A DNA stretch of 64,000 bases from MWBF01 sp040772005 (lineage in GTDB: Bacteria; Chloroflexota; Anaerolineae; CG2-30-64-16): contig JAXGYZ010000002.1 in NCBI GenBank assembly GCA_040772005.1, positions 1,116,001-1,180,000 of the forward strand. The letters run 5' to 3'. Shown here one piece after another: positions 52,391 to 61,021 of the stretch. The position numbers were made by a program, and so were the translations under genes. The notes under the pieces were generated by a model. That model did not search any database. It saw only the letters and a list, made by a program, of their open reading frames with translations, and was not told where the DNA came from. Within the stretch, counting starts at the first letter, position 1. Every line of letters starts with the position of its first letter.

Positions 52391-53455
52391 TCAGCTCTCG
52401 TGGCGGCTGCCTTCCCACGTGCGCAGGCCGAAGCGGCTCAGATAAATGGGCAGGTTCTTGTACAGTCCGTTCTCCGCCTCGATCTCGCGGATCATCGTGC
52501 GCTTGGCCGAGGACAGGTCGCCGCACAGGATGGTGATGGAGCCGCCCTCGCCGCCCGCGCCGTTGACCTTGCAGCCGAGCGCGCCGTGGGCCTTTGCAAT
52601 CTCCATGATGCGCCGCGCGTCCGCGCTGACCAGGGCTGAGTTGAGCTCGGCCTGCGCAGCGGTGTTGTCATTCATCGCGCGGCCCAGGGCGGCGAAGTCG
52701 CCGGCGTACACCGCGTCGCGCGAGCGTTCCGCGGTGGTGCGCAGCACGGCCAGCTTGCGGCTGTCCGGGCCTGCGTCTTCCAGCTCGCGAATGACCTTCT
52801 CGTGCACCTGCGACGAATTGTGCGTCTTGCCCAGGAAGATCAGCGCAAGCCGCCGCTCCAGCTCCCACCAGATCGGATTCGCGACCTGAATCTGCGACAC
52901 CGAGGCGCGCGGATAATGGTGCATCTCGATGTAGTTAATGCCGCCGTACGCGGATGCGAGCTGGTCCTGGATGCCGCTCTGCTGGTGGAGCATCTCGGCC
53001 TCGATGGCATGCGCCGTGTAGGCGACCTCGTGGGGCGTCAGGTAGCCCGGCGTCAGCCGGTCCAGCGCGCCGACCAGCGCGACCGTCACCGCGGCGGACG
53101 TGCCCGTGGATGCGCCGCCGGGCGCCTCGGAGAAGATGGTGACGTGGACGGCCCGGTCCTCCGGCACCTGCATGCGCTCGATGGCCGCCTCGATGAGCGG
53201 GTGTTTCTGCCAGCCGTTGAGCTGGAGGTCGCGCACGTAGTGATCGCCGTAGTTCTCTGCGTAGATGACCACTCTGTCGCCGCCCGCATGCCGATCGTAG
53301 GGATAGACCTCGATTTGCACTTCGGCATAGGGGTAGACCCCGATATTGAAGATCTTGCCGTGCCCGGCAAACCAGGTATCGGTCCACCCGCCGTTGTCGC
53401 AGATGCGCACGGGGGCCACGGCATTGATCACGCGCAGGGGGCGATTGTCTGACAT
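52391..53455 (-). CDS. GHMP-family sugar kinase
   Basis: 354 residues. VINAVAPVRICDNGGWTDTW at the N-terminus, the GHMP ATP loop EAPGGASTGTSAAVTVALVGAL, HQQSGIQDQLASAYGGIN, and the C-terminal GALGCKVNGAGGEGGSITIL. These are shared with HddA/fucokinase-like kinases that phosphorylate a sugar at C1. The start at 53455 fits a GAGG about 11 bases upstream; 53464 is possible. It precedes the TIM-barrel gene and follows the MFS gene. Confidence 0.88.
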   Translation of the reverse strand: MSDNRPLRVINAVAPVRICDNGGWTDTWFAGHGKIFNIGVYPYAEVQIEVYPYDRHAGGDRVVIYAENYGDHYVRDLQLNGWQKHPLIEAAIERMQVPEDRAVHVTIFSEAPGGASTGTSAAVTVALVGALDRLTPGYLTPHEVAYTAHAIEAEMLHQQSGIQDQLASAYGGINYIEMHHYPRASVSQIQVANPIWWELERRLALIFLGKTHNSSQVHEKVIRELEDAGPDSRKLAVLRTTAERSRDAVYAGDFAALGRAMNDNTAAQAELNSALVSADARRIMEIAKAHGALGCKVNGAGGEGGSITILCGDLSSAKRTMIREIEAENGLYKNLPIYLSRFGLRTWEGSRHES

Positions 53456-53510
53456 CGCTGGCATATCCTCATGTGTTGCGGAAACGAAGTTCCCGGATTT
53501 CCGCCCTATT

Positions 53511-54680
53511 CTACTCACTCGCAGCACTGCTGTAAAGCTGTGTAGCAGCGGCGGGCTGCGTGCGGCTCAGCCAGAGCAACAGCAGCAGGCCGATAAACAA
53601 CCCGACCGGCGGCAGCAACAGCGCGGCACCGAAGGATGCAGTCGCGCTGACCGCGGACAGCAGCAGCGGCATCACGATGCCGCCGGTGGGAATGGCAATC
53701 TTGACCGCACCCATCACCGTGCCCGGCATGTGGGGGAAGGCCAGCCCGGCATAGGCCAGGATGAGCGGCAGCAGCGCGGATACCGACAGCCCTGCAACAA
53801 ACGTGAAGGGCCAGATGAGCAGGCCGAGGTTCACCGTGAAGTACAGCAGCATCACGACGCTGGACAGGGCGAGCAGCCCCAGCAACAGCCCGAACAGGCG
53901 GTGAGGCCGGGCCAACACGCCGACCAGCAGACGTCCGGCCGCGATGCCAACCAGAAACACAACCAGCCCGATATTGGCGTCCAGCGTCGAGAACCCGCGC
54001 ACGTCGGCCAGGTAGGTGGAGAGAATGCCGATCACGGTCCCTTCGCCGCCGATGATGAGCACCGTCAGGACGAAGAGCACCGCGATGAGGCGGCTGCGGG
54101 CGATCGTGCGCAGCTTCTCGCCGAGCCCCGCTTCGTGCTCCTGCCTGACCGGCAGGTGGATCAACGCGAACACTGCGGCCAGCGCCAGCACGGCGATGCC
54201 TGCCTGCACGACCGCGGCCCGCCATTGCGCGGCGAGGAAGATGAGGTAGACCGCAATCACCATCGAGCCGAGCGTCACGAACAGGTGGTTGACGTTGACG
54301 AAGAAACCGGCGCGTGATCTGTGCAGGTCGAACATCAGCGCATCGGTGACGCCCTCATAGCTGCCGATGCCGACGCCGATGAACATCATAATCACCAGGT
54401 TGATGAGAAAGCCGGGCCAGACATAGAAGGCCAGGAACGAAGCGCCGAGGATCAGGCTGCCGAAGAGCAGCAGCCTGGCCTTCGGATGCGTGTCGCTCAG
54501 CGCACCGGTCGCTGCGACGGCCACGCCGAAACCGATATTCTGCACGGCCAGCATGAGCCCGATTTGCTCCGGCGTGAAGCCGATGCTGCGGGCAGCCGCG
54601 CCGATGAGTGCGCTGCCGATGCCGAGGAACAACATCGCGGCAAAGGATGCCGCCGTGATGACACGCGGATTACGAATCAA
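53511..54680 (-). CDS. MFS transporter
   Basis: 389 residues with 12 hydrophobic helices. GALSDTHPKARLLLFGSLILG between helices 2 and 3 is the MFS A-motif; GAGLGEKLRTIARSR forms the central loop and GIAAGRLLVGVLARPHRLF the second half-motif. The start is TTG at 54680, with GGAG 7 bases upstream. Likely imports the substrate of the adjoining sugar genes, which is inference from position. Confidence 0.88.
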   Translation of the reverse strand: MIRNPRVITAASFAAMLFLGIGSALIGAAARSIGFTPEQIGLMLAVQNIGFGVAVAATGALSDTHPKARLLLFGSLILGASFLAFYVWPGFLINLVIMMFIGVGIGSYEGVTDALMFDLHRSRAGFFVNVNHLFVTLGSMVIAVYLIFLAAQWRAAVVQAGIAVLALAAVFALIHLPVRQEHEAGLGEKLRTIARSRLIAVLFVLTVLIIGGEGTVIGILSTYLADVRGFSTLDANIGLVVFLVGIAAGRLLVGVLARPHRLFGLLLGLLALSSVVMLLYFTVNLGLLIWPFTFVAGLSVSALLPLILAYAGLAFPHMPGTVMGAVKIAIPTGGIVMPLLLSAVSATASFGAALLLPPVGLFIGLLLLLWLSRTQPAAATQLYSSAASE

Positions 54681-54721
54681 TGACGCTCTCCAACCCAGAT
54701 GTGTGGGTCATGAGGATATCT

Positions 54722-54850
54722 GGAACGCGAAGGCGCGAAGACGACGGAGAACACGAAGCGCGAAGGACACGAAGCGTGGGAAATGCGTGTCCGGATGCTT
54801 CGCGTTCTTCGTGCTTCGTGACCTTCTGCAACTTCGCGCCTTCGTGTTCC
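54722..54850. repeat. GGAACGCGAAGGCGCGAAG palindromic repeat
   Basis: Outer arms 54722-54740 and 54832-54850 pair with one mismatch; the interior contains further CACGAAGCG/CTTCGCG inverted pieces. It fills the gap between the MFS gene and the 426-residue protein gene. Confidence 0.75.
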
Positions 54851-54874
54851 AAGCATCCTATCGTGTTCCCGTTC

Positions 54875-56155
54875 TCACTTCCTGTGGTGCAGCTTCGGCG
54901 CGGCGAGCCAGCTCAACCCGGCGGCGGTCAGCGCGCGGGCCGTGCGGTTGACCGACTCGTGCTTGTCCAGGTAGTTGCGGAACAGCACGGGCATCGCGCC
55001 CGCCGCCTCGATCTCGTCCTTGGCGCGGAAGTAATCGAGGATGTCCGACGGATAGTCGCGCGTGACTTCGACATCGGGGTCGCCGCCCTCGTGCTTGGCC
55101 GAGATGTTAGCGACGTGGTCGGCCAGCGCCACCAACTCGTCCCGCCGGTTGTACGGCTGGCGGACGATGTGCCGGTACGATTCGGTGATATGGTGCTCGA
55201 AGCGTACCACGTCCTCGAATCCCAGAGCCTTACGGAACTGGGCCGTGATTTCGATGGTCTCGTTGTTGACCGAGTTGCTCCAATTGAAGCCGATGAGCGG
55301 GCAGGTGCCATCGTCGCGCGAGAACAGCTTGGCTGCCAGCAGGGTCCACAGGGCGGCATAGGGGTTGTCGTTGCCCATGTAGACGCTGATTTTGAACTCG
55401 TTGTCGATGCCCAGCTTGTGCAGCAAGTAACCGGCCAGCACTGTGCCTGGATTGATATTGAGCACCTGGCGCGTGCCGTAGGTGGTGTAGTAATACAGAT
55501 ACTCATCGACCCACCGGAGCACATGGTCGTTCGGCTGGCCGATGCCGCCGAAGTAACCCGTGATGGTGTCCGGCCCGCCCAGGTGGATGTTGGAGCCGTC
55601 GGTGCCCTTCGTGTCCAGCGTTTCGACGTACGACACGCCCATGATCTGCATCGCGGCCGCGAACGCGAGCATGTCGCCGCAGTCCGCCTCGGACTCGCGC
55701 ATCTTGCGCACGCGGATGAAGCGGCCCGGCATCAGCTCGCCCTTGGCAATTGACTGCCGCGCCTCTTCGATGACCCACGGGAAATACTGCGCTGCGCTGA
55801 TTTCGAGCGTGACCGCAAACTCATCCCGGAAGGTCGTGGCGTCTGCCTGCGGACCGAACACCGCGCGGCGATAGTCCGCCTCGCTGACGAATGCACCCGC
55901 GTCGCGCTGTGCCTGCAGCCAGATCAACTCATCGAGATAGCGGCAATCGTGCTCGGCCAGCCGCGTCATCAGGGTGTCGAAGTCACGCGCCCGCGCGGCC
56001 TTCGCGTTGATCTCTTCCGGCGTGCCGTATCTGGCAACCACATCGAGCAGGTCGTTGACGACCCGCGTATTGGGATCGAGCAGCAGGGCGTTGATGTCAT
56101 CCAATCGCCCCTGTGGAATGCGCAGCCTTGCGCGCAGTTCTTCCTTGTTTGTCAT
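54875..56155 (-). CDS. unrecognised conserved-looking protein, 426 residues
   Basis: I do not recognise the family. No signal peptide or membrane helices are visible, so it is probably cytoplasmic. The middle of the protein has glycine-rich and highly ordered segments that look like an enzyme active-site region: YVETLDTKGTDGSNIHLGG, GYFGGIGQPNDHVLRWVDEYLYYYT and QVLNINPGTVLAGYLLHKLG. It contains LIGFNWSNSVNNETIEI and a His pair in VRFEHHITESYRHI. It lies in a minus-strand run with panB upstream and the MFS transporter downstream, so a role in sugar or one-carbon metabolism is possible. GGAG precedes the ATG by 6 bases. Confidence 0.75.
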   Translation of the reverse strand: MTNKEELRARLRIPQGRLDDINALLLDPNTRVVNDLLDVVARYGTPEEINAKAARARDFDTLMTRLAEHDCRYLDELIWLQAQRDAGAFVSEADYRRAVFGPQADATTFRDEFAVTLEISAAQYFPWVIEEARQSIAKGELMPGRFIRVRKMRESEADCGDMLAFAAAMQIMGVSYVETLDTKGTDGSNIHLGGPDTITGYFGGIGQPNDHVLRWVDEYLYYYTTYGTRQVLNINPGTVLAGYLLHKLGIDNEFKISVYMGNDNPYAALWTLLAAKLFSRDDGTCPLIGFNWSNSVNNETIEITAQFRKALGFEDVVRFEHHITESYRHIVRQPYNRRDELVALADHVANISAKHEGGDPDVEVTRDYPSDILDYFRAKDEIEAAGAMPVLFRNYLDKHESVNRTARALTAAGLSWLAAPKLHHRK

Positions 56156-56174
56156 AATGCGCTCCTTAGTTCGC

Positions 56175-56226
56175 CTTACTCATTACTCATTTCTCATTAC
56201 GCAAACGAGTAACGAGTAACGAGAAA
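56175..56226. repeat. ACGAGTAA/TTACTCGT palindromic repeat, copy 2
   Basis: TTACTCATTACTCATTTCTC on the left and CGAGTAACGAGTAACGAGAAAC on the right form an imperfect hairpin between panB and the 426-residue gene. Confidence 0.65.
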
Positions 56227-56237
56227 CATCGCCGTGC

Positions 56238-57113
56238 CTATCCTACACGAGCGTCATCCTCTGCCACGAGGCGGCGGAGCTCGGTATATTCGTCTTCCTT
56301 GATGCCGAAGTAACGTTCCGGCTCGGGGAAGACCTTGCCCGTCACCTCGGCCACGTACTGCTTCAGCCCGTCGCCGATGAGCTTCCCGGCGTTGGCATAC
56401 TGCTTCGCCATCTTGGGCGTGAAGCGCGGATACAGGCCGAACATATCGTGGAAGATGAGGAGCTGGCCGTGCGCGTTGGGGCCGCTGCCCAGGCTGATGA
56501 TGGGCACCTTCGCCCGCTCCGTGATGATCCCGCAGACCTGGTCGGGCACCAGCTCCAGCAGGATCGCCATCGCGCCCGCTTCCTCCAGCGCCCGCGCGTC
56601 GTCGATAATCTTCTTCGCCTGCTTCGCGCTCTTGCCCTGGAGCCGGAAGCCGCCCAGCGACGACACGCTCTGCGGGGTCAGCCCGAGGTGACCCATGACC
56701 GGGATGCCCGCGGCGACAATCGCGCGCACACGGGGGCAGACTTCCGCGCCACCCTCCAGCTTGATGCCGTCGCACGCCGCCTCTGCCATGAAGCGGCCCG
56801 CGTTGAGCACCGCGGACTCGTCCGAGGCCTGGTAGCTCATATAGGGCATGTCGCCGATCAGCCAGCCGTTGGGCGTGCCGCGGCGCACGGCCTGCGCATG
56901 GCGGATCATGTCATTCATGGTGACGGGCAGGGTGGACTCGTAGCCCAGCATGGTCATGCCCAGGCTGTCGCCCACGAGGACGATGTCGATGCCGGCCTGT
57001 TCGACCAATGTCGCCATCGGGTAGTCGTAGCAGGTAATCATGGTGAGGGGTGTGCCCTTGGCCATCTTGTCGAAGAGGACGGGCAGGGAGACCTTCTTAC
57101 GTTGCTCGGTCAT
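56238..57113 (-). CDS. panB: 3-methyl-2-oxobutanoate hydroxymethyltransferase
   Basis: 291 residues, slightly longer than the usual 265-285. Metal and substrate motifs are present: TCYDYPMA, VLVGDSLGM (Asp), GDMPYMSY, GIKLEGG (Glu-containing), PVMGHLGLTPQS, and LELVPDQV. PanB adds a hydroxymethyl group to ketoisovalerate to make ketopantoate, the first step of pantothenate synthesis. No panC or panD gene is in the window. AAGGAG is 7 bases before the ATG. Confidence 0.95.
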   Translation of the reverse strand: MTEQRKKVSLPVLFDKMAKGTPLTMITCYDYPMATLVEQAGIDIVLVGDSLGMTMLGYESTLPVTMNDMIRHAQAVRRGTPNGWLIGDMPYMSYQASDESAVLNAGRFMAEAACDGIKLEGGAEVCPRVRAIVAAGIPVMGHLGLTPQSVSSLGGFRLQGKSAKQAKKIIDDARALEEAGAMAILLELVPDQVCGIITERAKVPIISLGSGPNAHGQLLIFHDMFGLYPRFTPKMAKQYANAGKLIGDGLKQYVAEVTGKVFPEPERYFGIKEDEYTELRRLVAEDDARVG

Positions 57114-57224
57114 GGGGTGACTCCTTTGTCAGAAGTGGTGATACATTGGTCGTAGTGTACCCGCGATGGGACTTTTGACCAAAACCGCGGTAAGATTATC
57201 CATCTTTGCAGGAGGCTCGCTTAC

Positions 57225-58376
57225 ATGACTGACCGCGATGAACTCACCGATCTGCTCGCCGCGCTCGTGCGCATCGACTCGGTCAACCCTGACTTGATCC
57301 CCGGCGCGCGGGGCGAAGGCGAGATTGCCGCCTATATCGCGGAGTGGGCGACGCGCCGCGGGCTGGAAGTGGCAATGCAGGAAGCCGCGCCCGGCCGCCC
57401 CAACGCCATTGTGACGGCGCGCGGGACGGGCGGCGGCAGGAACCTGCTGCTCAACGGCCACATAGACACTGTGGGGCTGGCGGGTATGACCGACCCGTTC
57501 ACCCCGCGCATTGAGGGGAGTCGGATGTACGGCCGCGGGGCCTACGACATGAAGGCGGGCGTGGCAGCCAGTCTCATCACCGCGCAGCGTGCCCGCGCGC
57601 TCGGCTTGCGGGGAGACGTGGTTGTTGCGTGTGTGGCCGATGAGGAGGTCGCCAGCCTCGGCACGGAGGCGGTCGTGCGCGAGCTGGACCGCTGGCAGCC
57701 CGACGCCGCGATCGTGGCCGAGCCGACCGAGATGGTGCTGGCCGTGGCGCATAAGGGTTTCGTCTGGTTCGACATCGAGACGTTCGGGGTCGCTGCGCAC
57801 GGCTCTCGCCCGCATCTGGGCGTAGATGCGATTGTCAAGATGGGCCGCGTGCTGGTCGAAGTGGAGAAGCTGGACCGCGACCTGCGCGCCCACCCAACGC
57901 ACCGGCATCTGGGCAGCGGCAGCATCCACGCCAGCCTCATCGAGGGCGGGCAGGAGCCATCCTCCTACCCCGCGCACTGCAAACTCGGAGTCGAGCGGCG
58001 GACGATACCTGGCGAGTCCATGGCGGTGGTGGAGGCAGAGTTGCAGGGCCTTCTTGAGACGTGCGGCCGCGATGATCCCGCTTTTCGGGCGCAGTTGTCA
58101 GGCGGCCTGGCGCGCGACCCCTTCGAAGTAGACGAGGCTGCGGACATCGTGCAGATGTGCCGCGCACACCTGGCACGCGTGACGGGGCGGCCGGCGGAGG
58201 TGGGCGGCGTTTCGTACTGGGCTGATTCCGCGCTCTTGGCCGCTGCAGGCATCCCGACGGTGCTGCTCGGCCCGACGGGCGCGGGCGCGCACGCGGCGGA
58301 GGAATGGATCGACCTGGCGAGCGTGGCGCAGTGCGCGGACGTCTACACGGCGGTCGCGCAGGAGCTGTGCCGGTAA
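57225..58376 (+). CDS. M20 family metallopeptidase (ArgE/DapE-like)
   Basis: 383 residues. Metal ligands: His in LLLNGHIDTV, bridging Asp in GRGAYDMKAG, catalytic Glu pair in VADEEVASLGTEA, Asp/Glu in VAEPTEMVLAVAHKG, and the last His in GAGAHAAEEW. The dimerisation lid contains AAHGSRPHLGVDAI. Such enzymes remove acyl or aminoacyl groups (acetylornithine, succinyl-DAP) or split dipeptides; which is not clear from sequence. AGGAGG precedes the ATG by 9 bases. Confidence 0.92.
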   Translation: MTDRDELTDLLAALVRIDSVNPDLIPGARGEGEIAAYIAEWATRRGLEVAMQEAAPGRPNAIVTARGTGGGRNLLLNGHIDTVGLAGMTDPFTPRIEGSRMYGRGAYDMKAGVAASLITAQRARALGLRGDVVVACVADEEVASLGTEAVVRELDRWQPDAAIVAEPTEMVLAVAHKGFVWFDIETFGVAAHGSRPHLGVDAIVKMGRVLVEVEKLDRDLRAHPTHRHLGSGSIHASLIEGGQEPSSYPAHCKLGVERRTIPGESMAVVEAELQGLLETCGRDDPAFRAQLSGGLARDPFEVDEAADIVQMCRAHLARVTGRPAEVGGVSYWADSALLAAAGIPTVLLGPTGAGAHAAEEWIDLASVAQCADVYTAVAQELCR

Positions 58377-58392
58377 GAGGGTGTCGCTCTGC

Positions 58393-58842
58393 CTATAACC
58401 ACTCATCCACACGGAATGCCGGCTGGAACGGGTCGACGACGCGAATCCCCTCCAGGATAAGGTTATGCTGGAGATCTTCGCTCAGGATGACGGGGGTCTG
58501 ATTGAGTTTCGCCGCCGCCCAGATCTGTGCATCCCAAAGGCTGAGGTGGTGCTCGCGGACCCCCCGGATCGCTTCCAGCACGATTAACTCAGTGAGTGGA
58601 ACAACTGCAAGCAGCCGTAAGAAGTTTGCTATGCGCTCAGCCGCCTGCTCGACCGTGAGTGGAGCCGGGAGCTTGCGCGTCACCACGCTGAAGAACTCCG
58701 ACAAGACCTGGGCGCTGATGATGCCGCGGCCTGACTTGATGACCTGCTCAAGTGTGGCGACCGCGAGAGCCTGCTTAGCGGGCTGAGAGCGATCGTAGGC
58801 ATAGACGAGCACATTGGTGTCGAGGAAGACACTAGCGGTCAT
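58393..58842 (-). CDS. PIN-domain toxin (VapC type)
   Basis: 149 residues. PIN-domain acidic residues: Asp in VFLDTNVLVYAYD, Glu in VLSEFFSVV, and the Asp in HLSLWDAQIWAAAK plus DLQHNLILEGIRVVDPF. It should be an RNase that cuts tRNA or rRNA and is neutralised by the upstream antitoxin. It overlaps that gene by 11 bases. Confidence 0.9.
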   Translation of the reverse strand: MTASVFLDTNVLVYAYDRSQPAKQALAVATLEQVIKSGRGIISAQVLSEFFSVVTRKLPAPLTVEQAAERIANFLRLLAVVPLTELIVLEAIRGVREHHLSLWDAQIWAAAKLNQTPVILSEDLQHNLILEGIRVVDPFQPAFRVDEWL

Positions 58843-59089
58843 AGAGATCCTCGCGCGTCCAGGTGCGCGTACCCCTCACAGGCCCTTGGGCCATCAACCG
58901 GGCGATAAACGCCCGTTCTGTCTCCCAGACGTCCAGTTCGCGGCGAGGTAAGCGCAGAACTCTGGCCTGCCGGTTGATCGCCTGCCGGATGATCTCGGCC
59001 TCGCTCAGCCCGGTCTGCTCGGCCAGCGTTTTCAGCTCGGCCTCCTGGTGTTGTTCGATGTAGATCTGCTTGCGCACCTTGGTTCCCAT
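58832..59089 (-). CDS. ribbon-helix-helix antitoxin (VapB type)
   Basis: 85 residues from ATG 59089, with GGAG 8 bases upstream. RKQIYIEQHQEAELKTLAEQTGLSEAEIIRQAINRQAR is a ribbon-helix-helix DNA-binding domain; the C-terminal half (WETERAFIARLMAQGPVRGTRTWTREDLYDR) probably wraps the toxin. It would also repress its own promoter. A longer frame up to 59299 would start upstream of the promoter and is rejected. Confidence 0.85.
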   Translation of the reverse strand: MGTKVRKQIYIEQHQEAELKTLAEQTGLSEAEIIRQAINRQARVLRLPRRELDVWETERAFIARLMAQGPVRGTRTWTREDLYDR

Positions 59090-59113
59090 TGGTTTTTCTC
59101 CGCATCCTGATTG

Positions 59114-59151
59114 ATTATACATCATTGTATACATCATGTTTTGGCTGTCAA
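59114..59151 (-). promoter_or_regulatory. promoter and operator of the toxin-antitoxin operon
   Basis: Minus strand TTGACA at 59151-59146, 16-base spacer, TACAAT at 59129-59124, and a second possible -10 TATAAT at 59119-59114. ATGATGTATA occurs twice (59137-59128 and 59125-59116) with a 12-base period, a plausible antitoxin operator. Confidence 0.7.
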
Positions 59152-59279
59152 GCGCGGCCCACGGGTGAGGGCGGCAGTCTGCCCAATTGACGCACATTCC
59201 TACCTGTGTTAAGGTAGAGCCTGACCACTGACAACAGCGGAGCCCAGCGGTGGCTCCCGTTAAGGTTGCGAGGAGTTTT

Positions 59280-60956
59280 ATGGCAGACGGACAGGTCATC
59301 TACTCGATGGTGCGCGTCGGACGGGTCTTTCCGCCCGGCAAGCAGGTCATACGCGATATCTCGCTCGGCTTCTACTACGGCGCGAAGATTGGTGTGCTCG
59401 GGCTGAACGGTTCGGGCAAGAGCACGCTGCTGCGCATCATGGCCGGCGTGGACGAGGATTATACCGGCGAGACGATGCTCTCGAAGGGCTACAGCCGCGG
59501 GCTCCTGGAGCAGGAGCCGCAGCTCGACGACACCAAGACCGTGCGCCAGGTCGTCGAGGAGGCCGTGCAGCCGATCGTGGACCTCCTCAAGCAGTATGAC
59601 GCGGTGAACGAGAAGTTCGCGACCGCGGACGGCGACGACTTCGACGCGCTGCTGGCCGAGCAGAGCCGCCTGCAGGAGGAAATCGACAAGCACGATGCCT
59701 GGAACCTCGACAACCGGCTCGAACAGGCGATGGAGGCGCTGCGCTGTCCGCCGGGCGACACGCCGATTGCAGTCCTCTCCGGCGGCGAGCGCCGCCGCGT
59801 CGCGCTGTGCCGCCTGCTGCTGACAGAGCCCGACATCCTCCTACTGGACGAGCCGACGAACCACCTCGACGCGGAGTCGGTTGCCTGGCTGGAGCGGCAT
59901 CTGCAGGCCTACCAGGGAACCGTCATTGCGGTCACGCACGATCGGTACTTCCTCGACAACGTGGCGGAGTGGATCCTCGAACTGGATCGCGGCTATGGCA
60001 TCCCGTGGCGCGGCAACTATTCCTCCTGGCTGGAGCAGAAGCAGGAGCGCCTGCGCCGCGAGGAGAAGGCCGATACCAGGCGCATCAACACCCTGCAGCG
60101 CGAGCTGGAATGGATTCGCATGTCCCCGCGCGCGCGGCAGGCGAAGGGTCAGGCCCGCGTCACGGCCTACGAGCGGCTGCTGAGCCAGGAGACGGAGCGC
60201 CGCCGTGAGGAGATGCAGATTTATGTCCCGCCCGGCCCGCGGCTGGGCGATGTCGTCGTGCAGTTCGACGGCGTATCGAAGGCCTACGGTGACCGCCTGC
60301 TGTTCGAGGACCTGAGCTTCACCGTGCCGCCCGGCGCGATTGTCGGCGTGATCGGGCCGAACGGCGCAGGCAAGACGACGCTGCTGCGGCTCATCGCGGG
60401 CCAGGAGCAGCCCGATGCAGGCAAGATCACCGTCGGCCAGACGGTCGAGCTGGGCTACGTGGACCAGAGTCGGGCCACCCTGACCGGCGACCGGAGCGTG
60501 TGGGAGGAAATCTCCGGCGGGCAGGACACGCTGACGCTCGGCCAGCACAAGATGAACTCGCGCGCGTATGTCGCGGGGTTCAACTTCCTCGGCACGGACC
60601 AGCAGAAGAAGGTGGGCGACCTGTCCGGCGGCGAGCGCAACCGGGTGCACCTGGCGAAGGTGTTGAAGGAAGAGGCGAACGTGCTGCTGCTGGACGAGCC
60701 GACCAACGACCTGGACGTCAACACCCTGCGCGCGCTGGAAGAGGCGATCGACGACTTCGGCGGCAGCGCGCTCGTCGTCAGCCATGATCGTTGGTTCCTC
60801 GACCGCATCTGCACCAACATCATCGCGTTCGAGGAAGACGGCAGCGTGAACTGGTTCGTGGGCAACTGCGCGGACTACGAGGCGGACCGCCGCCGCCGCC
60901 TGGGTGTCGCCGCAGAGACCCCGCACCGCCTGGTGCACCGGCGGTTGACGCGATAG
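59280..60956 (+). CDS. ettA: energy-dependent translational throttle ABC-F protein
   Basis: 558 residues, the normal EttA length. Two ATPase domains, each with Walker A (GLNGSGKST; GPNGAGKTT), signature (LSGGERRRVALCR; LSGGERNRVHLAK) and Walker B (LLLDEPTNHLD; LLLDEPTNDLD). The arm and the interdomain linker (KQERLRREEKADTRRINTLQRELEWIRMSPRARQAKGQARVTAYERLL) bind the ribosomal E site. EttA restrains early elongation at low ATP. AGGAG precedes the ATG at 59280. Divergent from the toxin-antitoxin operon. Confidence 0.95.
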   Translation: MADGQVIYSMVRVGRVFPPGKQVIRDISLGFYYGAKIGVLGLNGSGKSTLLRIMAGVDEDYTGETMLSKGYSRGLLEQEPQLDDTKTVRQVVEEAVQPIVDLLKQYDAVNEKFATADGDDFDALLAEQSRLQEEIDKHDAWNLDNRLEQAMEALRCPPGDTPIAVLSGGERRRVALCRLLLTEPDILLLDEPTNHLDAESVAWLERHLQAYQGTVIAVTHDRYFLDNVAEWILELDRGYGIPWRGNYSSWLEQKQERLRREEKADTRRINTLQRELEWIRMSPRARQAKGQARVTAYERLLSQETERRREEMQIYVPPGPRLGDVVVQFDGVSKAYGDRLLFEDLSFTVPPGAIVGVIGPNGAGKTTLLRLIAGQEQPDAGKITVGQTVELGYVDQSRATLTGDRSVWEEISGGQDTLTLGQHKMNSRAYVAGFNFLGTDQQKKVGDLSGGERNRVHLAKVLKEEANVLLLDEPTNDLDVNTLRALEEAIDDFGGSALVVSHDRWFLDRICTNIIAFEEDGSVNWFVGNCADYEADRRRRLGVAAETPHRLVHRRLTR

Positions 60957-60960
60957 GCAG

Positions 60961-61012
60961 GTTAGTAGTAGGCGCTTCAGCGCCGCTTGGCACTGAAGCG
61001 CCTACTACTAAC
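60961..61012 (+). repeat. 20-bp perfect hairpin in the leader of the FGGY kinase gene
   Basis: Arms 60961-60980 (GTTAGTAGTAGGCGCTTCAG) and 60993-61012 are exact inverted copies. The loop is 12 bases. It ends 9 bases before the ATG at 61022 and follows the ettA stop by 4 bases. It may end ettA transcription and also mask the kinase start. Confidence 0.85.
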
Positions 61013-61021
61013 AGAAAATCC

